A stretch of 22,764 nucleotides of DNA, taken from JBCBSS01 sp039819065. GTDB taxonomy: Bacteria > Bacteroidota > Bacteroidia > Cytophagales > Cyclobacteriaceae. The notes under the pieces are model-generated. The model had not been told where the DNA came from and did not search any database. It saw only the letters and a list, made by a program, of their open reading frames with translations. Location: contig JBCBSS010000133.1 in assembly GCA_039819065.1 (NCBI GenBank), positions 1 through 22,764 of the forward strand, in the 5' to 3' direction. Positions 1 to 8,090 of the stretch are shown one piece after another (position 1 is the stretch's first letter; every line of letters starts with the position of its first letter). The translations under genes and the position numbers were made by a program.

Positions 1-677
1 TTCTTCTTCAGCTTCGCATCATTGATGTTTTCATTACCTTCAAAGCTTACTTTGTTGATCTTAACTTTGCTATTCTTGTCAACGACAATCTTAAGCTTGA
101 TACCGTCGCGGTTCACATCATCTTTCGACTGAATAACCTTAACATCTACATTAAGAAACCCTTTAGCTACGAAGTATTTTTTAACCGTAATTTCGGTATT
201 TCGTACAATGGCATCGGATAATACGCGACCACGAATCAGATTTAACTCCTCTCGTAAATCTCCTTCCTGAGCCTTACTAATACCTTCGAAAGCAAACCCT
301 GTAAGTCTTGGGCGTTCCGAAAGTTCTATTTTAAGATATACTTTAGATCCTTCGATCTTATCGATCAAAATTGACACATCCCCTACAAGACCGTGCTTCC
401 ATAGCTTTCTGATAGCAAGGCTTATATCATCACCAGGAATTTTGACCTTGTCACCTACCTTAAGTCCGGTTAGTGAAACAAGGGCATTTTTATCAAGCAC
501 GTTGAGACCTACTACTTCGATTGAGGCTATTTCATATTCCTGAGGGTTGGAATAATTAACCTCATTTGAATTTTGTGTGCTACTATTACTATTCTTGTTA
601 CGATTTCCCTTGCGGAATTGAGCCGTAGCACCGTCAGCTACGATGAGCAAAATCAATATTACCAGTAATTTCTTCAT
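1..677 (-). CDS. bamA: BamA outer-membrane assembly factor, N-terminal part (cut by window edge)
   Basis: This is the N-terminal 225 residues of the Omp85-family protein that inserts beta-barrel proteins into the outer membrane. The reading frame opens with ATG at 677 and has no stop before the left edge. It begins with a signal peptide (MKKLLVILILLIV, probable cleavage before Gln20), then a short Asn/Ser-rich linker. POTRA-like repeats follow: one starts near residue 43 (YEIASIEVVGLNVLDKNAL) and another near residue 118 (RLTGFAFEGISKAQEGDL), and the start of a third (KINKVSFEGNENIND) is at the edge. The C-terminal barrel lies outside the window. The uppS stop codon is only 3 nt upstream, so the two are surely co-transcribed. 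Family assignment rests on POTRA pattern and the uppS-bamA context, which is common in Bacteroidota. Confidence 0.9.
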   Translation of the reverse strand, partial: MKKLLVILILLIVADGATAQFRKGNRNKNSNSSTQNSNEVNYSNPQEYEIASIEVVGLNVLDKNALVSLTGLKVGDKVKIPGDDISLAIRKLWKHGLVGDVSILIDKIEGSKVYLKIELSERPRLTGFAFEGISKAQEGDLREELNLIRGRVLSDAIVRNTEITVKKYFVAKGFLNVDVKVIQSKDDVNRDGIKLKIVVDKNSKVKINKVSFEGNENINDAKLKK

Positions 678-680
678 CGA

Positions 681-1427
681 TTACGAATTCACTTGTTCAC
701 TTATTTTTCCGAACCTTCTTTCCCTTTTCTGATATGACTTCAATGCCTCGTAGAGATGAGGTTTCCTAAAGTCAGGCCATAGTGTGTCAGTAATGTACAA
801 TTCTGTATAAGCTATTTGCCAAAGAAGGAAATTGCTTACACGCATCTCTCCACTAGTCCTAATGAGTAATTCAGGGTCAGGGATGCCTGCTGTCTCTAAA
901 TAACTTTCAATAAAACTTTCATTGATTTGCTCTGGTGTGATGCCGTTGTTTTGGGCATCGACTAATATTGCCTTAACCGCTTTGGTTATTTCCCATCTGC
1001 CACTGTAGCTTAATGCTATGATCAGTTTTAGTCCAGTGTTTTGCTTTGTTTCTTCTATTGCAAACTGAAGTTCTCGCTGACAGTTCCGAGGCAGATCTAG
1101 GGTATCGCCTATGGTCAATAACCGCACATTGTTTTCGTGTAAAGTGTTGATCTCTTTTTTCAAAGTAGATACGAGTAGTTCCATAAGGCCATTTATCTCG
1201 GCCTTGGGCCTTCCCCAATTTTCCGTAGAAAATGCATAAAGCGTAAGATACTTTATACCGAGTTCAGCACACCCTTCGGTTGCCTCCCTCACGGATTGTA
1301 TGGCGTTTTGATGGCCAAAAATCCTCATAGCTCCCTTTTTCTTTGCCCACCTACCGTTGCCGTCCATTATAACGGCGACATGTTGAGGTAAATTATGCCG
1401 GTCTATATTTTCTTTCACACTTTCCAC
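681..1427 (-). CDS. uppS: Undecaprenyl diphosphate synthase (cis-prenyltransferase)
   Basis: This enzyme condenses isopentenyl diphosphate onto farnesyl diphosphate in cis to make the C55 lipid carrier for peptidoglycan and surface polysaccharide. The family hallmarks are all present: VAVIMDGNGRWAKKKG with the catalytic Asp22, GHQNA, TLYAFSTENWGRP, and the C-terminal RTSGEMRVSNFLLWQ block that binds substrate phosphate. The length, 248 residues, is usual for the family. No ATG lies upstream of the catalytic motif. The open frame starts with GTG at 1427, and a second GTG at 1418 would give a start closer to that of relatives (KENIDRHNLP). It lies 76 nt after a beta-barrel gene and 3 nt before bamA. 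A TAnnTTTG-like box on the minus strand at 1442-1435 could give it its own promoter, but no matching upstream element is clear. Confidence 0.95.
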   Translation of the reverse strand: MESVKENIDRHNLPQHVAVIMDGNGRWAKKKGAMRIFGHQNAIQSVREATEGCAELGIKYLTLYAFSTENWGRPKAEINGLMELLVSTLKKEINTLHENNVRLLTIGDTLDLPRNCQRELQFAIEETKQNTGLKLIIALSYSGRWEITKAVKAILVDAQNNGITPEQINESFIESYLETAGIPDPELLIRTSGEMRVSNFLLWQIAYTELYITDTLWPDFRKPHLYEALKSYQKRERRFGKISEQVNS

Positions 1428-1503
1428 AGAATAACAAAACTAACCCGATTTTCGCAAAAATGCTTATTATAAATTTGAAATACTAAGAATTAGCAATTAA
1501 TCA

Positions 1504-2232
1504 CTAACGGTATGGGCTAGTAGGGCATGGAATATTATAGAAAGAATAAGTGAGGGATAACCCTAGGAAGTAATAAGTATCATTGTCGAATTCGTTTCCA
1601 TACTGGAAATTTTTTACATCCAAATCGCCCTCTGATACATTATCAATGTAGTCAAAAAAGGTTTTGCGAGCACCGAATTCTAACCCAAGATACCATCTAG
1701 GATTCAAAGTGTATTTAAAACCTACTCCAATTGGAATGGCTGGTTGAACATTGCTATACTCTGATGTCTTCTCTCCCTCACCAGATATGCCGAAAACTCC
1801 AAAACCAACGAAGAAGTATGGAGTCCATCTTACCACGGCATTATCAGAGCGCCAATCCAAGAAGTGATATTCAAATGTTGTGGAAGCCTCAAAGACAAAA
1901 ATGCTAAATTCAGCTCCACGCATTTCTGCAAATGGATCTATGGGATTATCATCACTGGCGCTAATGTTACCAGCGGTTATGGCCGCTTTGAAGCTTATGA
2001 TATCGCTCAAGTTTGACCTGAAATATGCAGTACCCGCAGGTCTGTTAGAAGTAATTGAATAGCCTCTGGTTAAATCGCCAGAGTAAGAAAATCCTCCTAG
2101 CCCAAAACCTATTTCAGATATCTGCCCAAAAGATAATCCACTGATGCACACCAGTGGAATGATAAGAAAACGTAAGACTGTAGAAAACGACTTTGAAAAT
2201 TGCCTATCGGAATTTAGCTCGTGTGAAACCAC
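1504..2232 (-). CDS. DUF6089-type outer-membrane beta-barrel protein, smaller copy
   Basis: A 242-residue predicted outer-membrane protein of unknown function. A hydrophobic signal segment (VLRFLIIPLVCISGLSFG, about residues 20-37) is followed by EIGFGLGGFSYSGDL, the opening strand and GDL motif typical of the DUF6089 family. Alternating-hydrophobicity strands rich in aromatic residues follow, ending in LSLTYSFYNIPCP, also typical. The only possible start is GTG at 2232, because an in-frame stop lies just upstream. This makes the gene overlap the end of the larger barrel gene by 29 nt, so translation is probably coupled. The two neighbouring barrels share the aromatic-Y-x-GDL motif and overall plan, which suggests an old tandem duplication. 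The position between nadK and uppS-bamA is a recurring Bacteroidota arrangement. Substrate or role is unknown. Confidence 0.8.
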   Translation of the reverse strand: MVSHELNSDRQFSKSFSTVLRFLIIPLVCISGLSFGQISEIGFGLGGFSYSGDLTRGYSITSNRPAGTAYFRSNLSDIISFKAAITAGNISASDDNPIDPFAEMRGAEFSIFVFEASTTFEYHFLDWRSDNAVVRWTPYFFVGFGVFGISGEGEKTSEYSNVQPAIPIGVGFKYTLNPRWYLGLEFGARKTFFDYIDNVSEGDLDVKNFQYGNEFDNDTYYFLGLSLTYSFYNIPCPTSPYR

Positions 2233-3298
2233 CTTTCAGTATATATGTAAGTTTAAAAGAGGTAACGATCCATGTGTCATTATCATTGCGATTACCTCTG
2301 AAATTCTCTGGGTTTTCTACACCAAAACCACCATTTACAGAGCCAGCGAATGCAGTCAAGACAGCTTGATCGCGAGTTTCACCTGAAGCAGAAAGAGGGT
2401 CTTTAGAACGATCAGCCAACACTTCAACTAAAGTTCCTTCACCCAGAACATCAGAATCTACATAATTGGCGCTCACATCATCTAAATAATCTGTCCATGT
2501 GAATCTGTACCCCACCTCAAATGAAAAGTCAAAGTTTTGATTAATCTTATATCTAACGCCTAAACCAACCGGTATAGCAATGCCTATTCTGCTATATGGT
2601 TCAATACCGAAGTTAGCATCGGTCGGTTGTAAATCACTGAATTGGCCTTCTGTACCTAAGGGTTGTAAATCAACCCACGTCCCAGCCTCTGGTAAGCCGC
2701 TATCTTCCGGGACTAAAGCTTGAGGATTATGCCTAAATACAGAGGCACCAACGAAAACATAAGGTGTAAATATGACCCTGTTAAGGTATGAACCGCTATT
2801 TGGAAATAGATCGAACATGGCCGTTCCACTTAGCTCAGCTACCCGGTTGCGAAATGAAAGATTTCTCAGGTATCGGAATACACCGCTCTCTAGATCAGTA
2901 GGATCTGCTGATTCAAAATCATCACCTCTGAGTGTTCCATATCTAAAGTGTCCACGGAAAGAGTATCTTGGTCCGAAGCGGTGCCCAATAAGTAAGCCGA
3001 AAGCAGGTCTTGTGAAACCTATATCTGTACTAATTCTACTCGGTAATGGCGATAAATCGCCAAAGTAATTGAATGCGTTAAGAGATACTCCTACATAAGT
3101 GTAGGCCCTTCCACCTCCAAAGCCGCTTTTACGCCCTCTAAAGTTGGCTATCTGTTTATTGTTTCTTTTGATTGCACTCCTTTTCAATCCTCCACCCCTT
3201 CTGATATTGCCTGGACGCCTTCTTTGCGCATCAGCTTCATCAACAGAAAAAATCAATATAAGCAAGGGTATGAATACCGCTATTAAATTCCTTTTCAT
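2204..3298 (-). CDS. DUF6089-type outer-membrane beta-barrel protein, larger copy with basic N-terminal segment
   Basis: A 364-residue predicted outer-membrane protein. ATG at 3298 begins a signal peptide (MKRNLIAVFIPLLILIFSV, cleavage probably at ADA-Q near residue 25). Residues about 25-65 are then very rich in Arg, Lys and Gly (for example QRRRPGNIRRGGGLKRSAIK). The barrel begins at YTYVGVSLNAFNYFGDL and carries many transmembrane-strand-like segments, including PVGLGVRYKINQNFDFSFEV and WTDYLDDVSANY. Compared with its smaller downstream neighbour it has extra loop sequence, for instance around residues 195-225, and no C-terminal CP motif. Its last 29 nt overlap the next gene. An 84-bp AT-rich gap separates it from nadK and may hold a promoter. 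The function is not known; a structural or sensory envelope role is only a guess. Confidence 0.75.
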   Translation of the reverse strand: MKRNLIAVFIPLLILIFSVDEADAQRRRPGNIRRGGGLKRSAIKRNNKQIANFRGRKSGFGGGRAYTYVGVSLNAFNYFGDLSPLPSRISTDIGFTRPAFGLLIGHRFGPRYSFRGHFRYGTLRGDDFESADPTDLESGVFRYLRNLSFRNRVAELSGTAMFDLFPNSGSYLNRVIFTPYVFVGASVFRHNPQALVPEDSGLPEAGTWVDLQPLGTEGQFSDLQPTDANFGIEPYSRIGIAIPVGLGVRYKINQNFDFSFEVGYRFTWTDYLDDVSANYVDSDVLGEGTLVEVLADRSKDPLSASGETRDQAVLTAFAGSVNGGFGVENPENFRGNRNDNDTWIVTSFKLTYILKGGFTRAKFR

Positions 3299-3351
3299 GT
3301 TTATATGGAATTAAGCACTTTTAAAAAATGTCTTCAAAAACAAAGTACAGT

Positions 3352-3359
3352 CAAAAATA
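3352..3359 (-). promoter_or_regulatory. Possible -7 box before the barrel genes
   Basis: On the minus strand this reads TATTTTTG, an exact fit to the Bacteroidota -7 consensus TAnnTTTG, about 54 nt upstream of the larger barrel gene's start codon. A TTTG lies further upstream (complement of 3373-3376), but the 13-nt gap is shorter than the usual 19-21. The surrounding 3299-3382 is very AT-rich, so chance matches are likely. Confidence 0.25.
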
Positions 3360-3382
3360 ATAATATTATAAGCAAATAAAAA

Positions 3383-4258
3383 TCAATTCCTTACATCAAG
3401 ACCCCAATTCAATTTCTGTCTTAACGTATCAAAAATACTAGAATTATTAAGCTTTACAAGTCGTGCTCTGAAGCTTGCCTTGTTAACGGTCAAATTAACG
3501 GAAGCATCTACTATCTCAAACCGTGAATCCAGTGAAATCAAAAAATTATTACTTCTACCTTCTATCTTAAATGAAATCTCACAGTCGTCTGATACAACAA
3601 GCGGTCGTACCGTAAGGTTATGAGGACTTACCGGTGTTAATATAAAGTTGTTCGATTGAGGTAATACCAAGGGGCCACCACAACTTAAGGAATACCCGGT
3701 TGATCCAGTCGGTGTGGATACTATCAGGCCATCAGCCCAGTAAGAATTTAGAAACTCACCATTAATATAAGTATGAACTACAATCATTGAGGAAGAGTCC
3801 CTTTTCAATATTGTAAAGTCGTTGAGACCGAAATTAACACCATTAAACAGGTTTTGATCCGAAGATAACGACACCAAAGTGCGTTCATCGTAAGTAAATG
3901 CTCCTTCAAATACTGCATCGAGAGCGCTTGCGATACTTTCTTTGGAAATGGTAGCCAAAAACCCCAACCTACCAGTATTGATACCTAATATGGGAACATT
4001 GCCTCCGGCTATATAAGTAATAGCGTCGAGTAAAGTGCCATCGCCTCCCAAGGTGAACATGATATCTGCGTATCCCAAGTCTTCACCTCGACCAAAAGAA
4101 TTGTATTCACCAATATTGATGGATGACTGCTTTAAAATGTCAAGAAAGTCATTTGAAATGAACTTGCTCCCTTGCTTAGCGTCAATCATGTCAAAAAAAA
4201 GCTGGATGGCGTCGGCATTTTCCGGAGAGAATTCTTTTCCGTGTACAGCTACTTTCAT
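3383..4258 (-). CDS. nadK: NAD kinase
   Basis: This enzyme phosphorylates NAD to NADP in the cytoplasm and so supplies the cell with NADP(H). The 291-residue product has the family signature GGDGTLLDAI with catalytic Asp73, then ILGINTGRLGFLA, GLNDFTI, and the NAD-binding segment DGLIVSTPTGSTGYSLSCGG, followed by LTPVSPHNLTVRPLV. Order, spacing and length all agree with bacterial NAD kinases. The start is ATG at 4258. It lies 29 nt after the CBS-domain gene, a pairing seen in many Bacteroidota genomes, and ends 84 nt before a barrel gene, where a new transcript may begin. Nothing is missing from the active site. Confidence 0.96.
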   Translation of the reverse strand: MKVAVHGKEFSPENADAIQLFFDMIDAKQGSKFISNDFLDILKQSSINIGEYNSFGRGEDLGYADIMFTLGGDGTLLDAITYIAGGNVPILGINTGRLGFLATISKESIASALDAVFEGAFTYDERTLVSLSSDQNLFNGVNFGLNDFTILKRDSSSMIVVHTYINGEFLNSYWADGLIVSTPTGSTGYSLSCGGPLVLPQSNNFILTPVSPHNLTVRPLVVSDDCEISFKIEGRSNNFLISLDSRFEIVDASVNLTVNKASFRARLVKLNNSSIFDTLRQKLNWGLDVRN

Positions 4259-4287
4259 TAAAAAATAATTAGTGGGGCATCTAGTAA

Positions 4288-4953
4288 TTAAATGTCCAAA
4301 AATTTTAAGAGCATATCAATTTTTTCTCTCTCTCCTTCTTTTATTTCAGAATCTTGAAATCTCGAAATGACCTTGTAGTTAAACCTTTCTAAGGTTGCCT
4401 CTACGTGGCTCAAATTCAAAGTATTCAATTTAAGTGTGAGTTTAATTTTTGATGGGTCAAGTGGGTCCTGATTAACTATGCTGCTTAAAACCTTTATCCG
4501 GTTTTCTTCTACCAACCTGCTTATTTCGGATAATGAATAGTCTTTCTCATCTAAAGACAGTACTATAATCCCTCCGGGAATTTGTACAGCGGCGGTTTGA
4601 GCAAAATAAGCTAATGTATCCTGAACAGTTATCACACCAATAAAATCATCCGAATCACCTAGCACACCAACCAGATGAACGTCATGATTTGATGCCTGCT
4701 TTATTATGTCATAGAAATGTTGACCTTCCCTTACAAAACACCCTTGAGCCAAGAGTTCAAAATCAGCGATCGGTTTTTCTATATTATTAGACTCTAAAAT
4801 AATCTCTTCAGAAATAAGCCCCAGAAACCTACCATGATCAACCACCGGCAGCTGATTTAGCCGTAGTTCTTCCATCCAGACAATGGCCTTATGCGCATCA
4901 TCAGTCGGCTTCAGAGGTGGAATCATATGATTTATTAGCTCCTTCGCTATCAT
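4288..4953 (-). CDS. CBS-domain pair protein with C-terminal ACT-like region
   Basis: A 221-residue soluble protein. Residues 1-120 contain two CBS motifs: MIAKELINHMIPPLKPTDDA through LGLISEEIILE, and LLAQGCFVREGQHFYDIIKQ through FIGVITVQDTL. Such pairs commonly bind adenine nucleotides. Residues about 127-205 (GGIIVLSLDEKDYSLSEISR and following) resemble a small ACT-like regulatory fold, giving an AcuB-like layout. There is no catalytic domain. It is sandwiched between an alpha/beta hydrolase gene (4-nt gap) and nadK (29-nt gap). A role in sensing adenylate or NAD(P) levels for its neighbour NAD kinase is an attractive inference, but nothing in the sequence proves it. The start is ATG at 4953. 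Confidence 0.75.
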   Translation of the reverse strand: MIAKELINHMIPPLKPTDDAHKAIVWMEELRLNQLPVVDHGRFLGLISEEIILESNNIEKPIADFELLAQGCFVREGQHFYDIIKQASNHDVHLVGVLGDSDDFIGVITVQDTLAYFAQTAAVQIPGGIIVLSLDEKDYSLSEISRLVEENRIKVLSSIVNQDPLDPSKIKLTLKLNTLNLSHVEATLERFNYKVISRFQDSEIKEGEREKIDMLLKFLDI

Positions 4954-4957
4954 AAGT

Positions 4958-5710
4958 TTAGGATATCAAAAATTGATCAACTATCTCATTAAATTTTTCA
5001 GGCTGCTCCATCATCGGAGCATGACAACACTTATCAATAAACCTTAACGATGAATTTGGCATTAGCTTGTTGAACTCGTGCGCAACCATAGGTGGGGTAA
5101 TCGTATCGTTGAGCCCCCAAACCAACAAGGTATCTGTTTTAATATTAGGAAGTTCATGAGCCATATTATGTCGTTGAGCCGACTTGGCTATGGCTACAAT
5201 ACGCATACACTTCGGTATGCTTTTGGTAGTTTCAAACACCTCATCAACAAGCTCTTTGGTGGCAGTTTTGGGATCGTAAAACGTGTACTCAACACGCTCT
5301 TTAACGTAATCGTAGCTACCTCGTTTAGGAAAAGATCCTCCCATAGTATTCTCAAACAATCCAGAGCTACCCGTCAAAATAAGTTTCTTTACTTTATCAG
5401 CGTTAGCCAAAGAATAGATAAGGCCAACATGGCCGCCAAGAGAGTTGCCCATGATAATCATGTTGTCCAAGTTCTTCAACGCAACAAACCCCTCTACAAA
5501 GGCAACCAGTCCATCAAGGCCAGCCTTCTTAATCGGCATTTCATAAATAGGCAGTAGTGGAATAACCACTCTAAAATTTGATGAATATCGGTTTACCACG
5601 CTTTCCCAATTGCTCAACGCGCCAAAAAGCCCATGCAAAAGAAGAAGAACATCCCCTTCACCTTCATCAACAAACTTGTAATCATTTTCTTCGTGAACAG
5701 TAAGCGCCAT
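4958..5710 (-). CDS. Alpha/beta-hydrolase fold enzyme
   Basis: A 250-residue cytoplasmic hydrolase without a signal peptide. The oxyanion motif HGLFGALSNW, the nucleophile elbow GNSLGG with Ser90, an acid residue at WGLNDTITPP (Asp202) and a base at CCHAPMMEQPEKF (His230) give a complete Ser-Asp-His triad in the usual order. The overall plan resembles small esterases and C-C bond hydrolases (MhpC/BioH-like), but the substrate cannot be read from the sequence. It follows pabA/trpG after 42 nt and precedes the CBS gene by 4 nt. The start is ATG at 5710. Confidence 0.85.
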   Translation of the reverse strand: MALTVHEENDYKFVDEGEGDVLLLLHGLFGALSNWESVVNRYSSNFRVVIPLLPIYEMPIKKAGLDGLVAFVEGFVALKNLDNMIIMGNSLGGHVGLIYSLANADKVKKLILTGSSGLFENTMGGSFPKRGSYDYVKERVEYTFYDPKTATKELVDEVFETTKSIPKCMRIVAIAKSAQRHNMAHELPNIKTDTLLVWGLNDTITPPMVAHEFNKLMPNSSLRFIDKCCHAPMMEQPEKFNEIVDQFLIS

Positions 5711-5752
5711 GATTTAAACCTTTATACGCAAAGTAACTAATTTTATCTATAA

Positions 5753-6322
5753 TCAGTTGGTGATCTTATTAAAGGATACCCAATTTTTTAACAGTTGAAA
5801 ACCATTCTGCGTCAAGGCAGCTTCGGGATGAAACTGTAGTGCCCTAATAGGGAAATCGTTGTGTTTAAAGGCCATAATCTCGCCGACATCTGTGAGTGCT
5901 AAAACGCTCAAATCATCAGATAATTTTTCTAGCACCAGAGAATGATACCTGACAACGTTAAATTTCTTTTCCATCCCTTCAAACAGGTAATCTTCAGAAC
6001 AAATTATTTCCGAAAGCTTGCCGTGCATCGGCTTTATGGCTTTGGTAAGTTGGGCGCCAAAAAACTGACCGATGGCTTGGTGTCCAAGACAAATGCCCAA
6101 CATGGGTAGCTTGTCTTTATAAAAATCTATAACCTGGTTTTGGCAGCCAGACTGATCGGGTGTCGATGGCCCCGGAGACAATACAACTCCTTCATAGTCA
6201 AATTGCGTAACATACTGCATGTCTGCATCATTACGTATGACATTACATTCAACGCTGAGTTGATTAAAATAATCAACTAGGTTGTATGTAAATGAGTCGA
6301 AATTATCCAGAAGAAGGATCAA
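5753..6322 (-). CDS. pabA/trpG: Glutamine amidotransferase subunit of anthranilate / aminodeoxychorismate synthase
   Basis: This class I glutamine amidotransferase releases ammonia from glutamine for a chorismate-using partner, giving aminodeoxychorismate (folate) or anthranilate (tryptophan). The 189-residue chain shows DNFDSFTYNLVDYF at the N-terminus, VLSPGPSTPDQSG, the nucleophile elbow MLGICLGHQAIG with Cys78, RYHSLV, and FHPEAALTQNG with His165 and Glu167. The usual motif is HPES; here Ser is replaced by Ala. No pabB, trpE or other aromatic-amino-acid gene is in view, so folate and tryptophan roles cannot be separated; being alone favours a PabA-like or shared subunit. The start ATG overlaps the cvpA stop as ATGA, indicating translational coupling. 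Confidence 0.88.
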   Translation of the reverse strand: MILLLDNFDSFTYNLVDYFNQLSVECNVIRNDADMQYVTQFDYEGVVLSPGPSTPDQSGCQNQVIDFYKDKLPMLGICLGHQAIGQFFGAQLTKAIKPMHGKLSEIICSEDYLFEGMEKKFNVVRYHSLVLEKLSDDLSVLALTDVGEIMAFKHNDFPIRALQFHPEAALTQNGFQLLKNWVSFNKITN

Positions 6323-6852
6323 ACCTCTATTGGTTCTAGTAGCTTAGCTATTTCATCAAAAAGCCCATCAGTAAAAGGCAAAAGGAATGATACATATTCT
6401 GCAGTTTTAGGCGCAACATTCAGTAGGTATGGGAAAATCAAAGCACCATCAGTCCATTTTTCTGGGAGGTGCATATCAAAAGATGCAGATAACCAAAGAA
6501 TAGTACTTAGGCCTAATGCCCACTTGAGTAAGCCAAGTAAGGCACCTAAAAAATTATCAATACTCCCTATGAGCGTATAATCTATTAGCTTCTTGAACCA
6601 CTTACCCACCATGCTGACTAGGAAGACGGCGAGTAGGAAAATGATGATAAATGATATATAAGGAAGGAGTTGACCATTCATTTCGAAATGATCATTCAAA
6701 AGATCCATCCCAAAGTAAATCAGCTTGAAGCCCAGAACTATCCCCAGTATAAGTGCTGCAATCATGAGCAGCTCTAGTATCAGCCCTTTTTGAAAACCAC
6801 GATAAGCACCCCACAGCAAAGGGATGAGTATAATAATATCAATGGTGCTCAA
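6319..6852 (-). CDS. cvpA: CvpA family inner-membrane protein
   Basis: A 177-residue polytopic protein of the CvpA/colicin V production family, which has a poorly understood envelope role. Four hydrophobic segments are visible: near residues 3-17, 24-48 (LILELLMIAALILGIVLGF), 63-85 (LPYISFIIIFLLAVFLVSMV) and 100-125. The family start DIIILIPLLWGAYRGFQKGL is plain. The start codon must be TTG at 6852, because the next Met is inside the second membrane segment. The codon directly upstream is the TAA stop of yqeY, in the same frame, so the junction reads TAATTG with no spacer. The 3' end overlaps pabA/trpG by 4 nt. Confidence 0.85.
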   Translation of the reverse strand: MSTIDIIILIPLLWGAYRGFQKGLILELLMIAALILGIVLGFKLIYFGMDLLNDHFEMNGQLLPYISFIIIFLLAVFLVSMVGKWFKKLIDYTLIGSIDNFLGALLGLLKWALGLSTILWLSASFDMHLPEKWTDGALIFPYLLNVAPKTAEYVSFLLPFTDGLFDEIAKLLEPIEV

Positions 6853-7305
6853 TTAATTATTTAAAAGTTGCTTTACAAATTCAGAAATTCTTTTGCCCTC
6901 GGCTTTACCAGCCAATGCTTTGGATGCTAAGCCCATTACTTTACCCATATCTTTGGGTGAACTAGCTCCGGTGTCAGCAATTATTTTTTCCAGTTCTCCT
7001 TTGAGTTCATCATCGGTCAGTTGCTTGGGCAAATATCTATTAATGACCTCTAGTTCCAACATTTCCTTGTCTGCCAAGTCATCACGACCTTTTTCTCGAT
7101 AAAGATCTGCAGAATCTTTGCGTTGCTTGGCCGCTTTAGTTAAAAGCTTCATTTCTACATCAGCAGTAAGTTGGTCCCCTGCTCCTTTTTCAGTCTCGGC
7201 TAATAGGATGGCCGACTTTATTGCTCTAAGCGCTGTAAGCTCATCTTTTTGTTTGCCTAAAATGGCTTTCTTTATATCTGATTCAATTTGCTGCTTCAAT
7301 GACAT
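6853..7305 (-). CDS. yqeY: GatB/YqeY domain protein
   Basis: A 150-residue soluble protein of the YqeY family, which resembles the C-terminal tRNA-binding domain of GatB and so is thought to bind tRNA; its cellular role is unsettled. Family motifs are clear: DELTALRAIKSAI, AAKQRKDSADLYREKGRDDL, EVINRYLPKQL and DMGKVMGLASKALAGKAEGK. Length is normal and the start is ATG at 7305. It is the first gene of the long minus-strand run, divergent from pdxJ across a 61-bp AT-rich gap, and its stop codon directly abuts the start of cvpA. Confidence 0.92.
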   Translation of the reverse strand: MSLKQQIESDIKKAILGKQKDELTALRAIKSAILLAETEKGAGDQLTADVEMKLLTKAAKQRKDSADLYREKGRDDLADKEMLELEVINRYLPKQLTDDELKGELEKIIADTGASSPKDMGKVMGLASKALAGKAEGKRISEFVKQLLNN

Positions 7306-7366
7306 ACTCTATTCAGTTTGTTAGGGATTATTTAATTTGCATAAAATTAAAAAGATCGTCTAAATA

Positions 7367-8080
7367 ATGACGCGTTTAAGTGTAAACATCAATAAGGTAG
7401 CCACGCTGAGGAATGCCCGCGGCGCAAATAATCCTAACGTTGTACAGGTTGCTTTGGATTGTGAGCGATTCGGTGCTGAAGGTATCACAGTACATCCAAG
7501 ACCCGACGAGCGACATATCCGATATGCCGATGTTTTGCAATTGGCTGAAGTGGTAAATACGGAATTCAACATAGAAGGGTATCCTGATAGGCGTTTTCTC
7601 GAGATCATAAACAAAGTGAAACCGGCACAAGCTACGCTTGTTCCTGACCCACCACACGTACTCACTTCCAATGCCGGATGGGATACAGCAAAAGAGAGTG
7701 CTCAATTGCAAGAAGTAATTAGTGAGATCAAATCATTAGGGGTACGGACATCCATTTTTGTAGAACCTGATCTTGCTATAATTGAAGGAGCTGCATCGGT
7801 TGGGACTGATAGAATAGAATTATATACTGAACCCTATGCTTCTGGCTTTCCAAATGGTCAGGAGGAAGCTGTTAAACCCTATGTAGCTGCCGCTCAATTG
7901 GCGAACGAGTTGAATTTAGGCATTAATGCAGGACATGATCTTGATTTGAAAAACCTCAGATTTCTCAAGCAACAAATACCTTTTCTTGATGAGGTATCAA
8001 TCGGGCATGCCCTAATATGCGATGCTTTATATCTCGGGTTAGAAAATACTATTCAGCTTTATCTGAGAGAGTTGCGTTAA
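7367..8080 (+). CDS. pdxJ: Pyridoxine 5'-phosphate synthase
   Basis: PdxJ condenses 1-deoxyxylulose 5-phosphate with 3-amino-2-oxopropyl phosphate to make pyridoxine 5'-phosphate, the last ring-forming step of the DXP-dependent vitamin B6 route. The 237-residue protein shows RLSVNINKVATLRNARG, ITVHPRPDERHI, FNIEGYPDRRF, TLVPDPPHVLTSNAGWD, LGINAGHDLDLKNL and EVSIGHALICDALYLGL, covering the TIM-barrel active site and phosphate-binding region. The start is ATG at 7367. A TTAATTTG sequence at 7332-7339 is one base away from the Bacteroidota -7 box and suits a short leader. It ends 10 nt from the convergent GIN-domain gene. PdxJ makes the precursor of PLP, the cofactor of nearby GlyA, but that link is general metabolism rather than a shared operon. 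Confidence 0.96.
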   Translation: MTRLSVNINKVATLRNARGANNPNVVQVALDCERFGAEGITVHPRPDERHIRYADVLQLAEVVNTEFNIEGYPDRRFLEIINKVKPAQATLVPDPPHVLTSNAGWDTAKESAQLQEVISEIKSLGVRTSIFVEPDLAIIEGAASVGTDRIELYTEPYASGFPNGQEEAVKPYVAAAQLANELNLGINAGHDLDLKNLRFLKQQIPFLDEVSIGHALICDALYLGLENTIQLYLRELR

Positions 8081-8090
8081 CCGACTTTAC

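Noticed and set aside
2144..2386. An 80-codon plus-strand frame across the junction of the two barrel genes
   Set aside because: It has no recognisable protein features and both opposite-strand genes are well supported.
5078..5557. A 159-codon open frame on the plus strand inside the alpha/beta-hydrolase gene
   Set aside because: It lies wholly antisense to a gene with a full catalytic triad, and its translation shows no domain or signal. It is a shadow frame.
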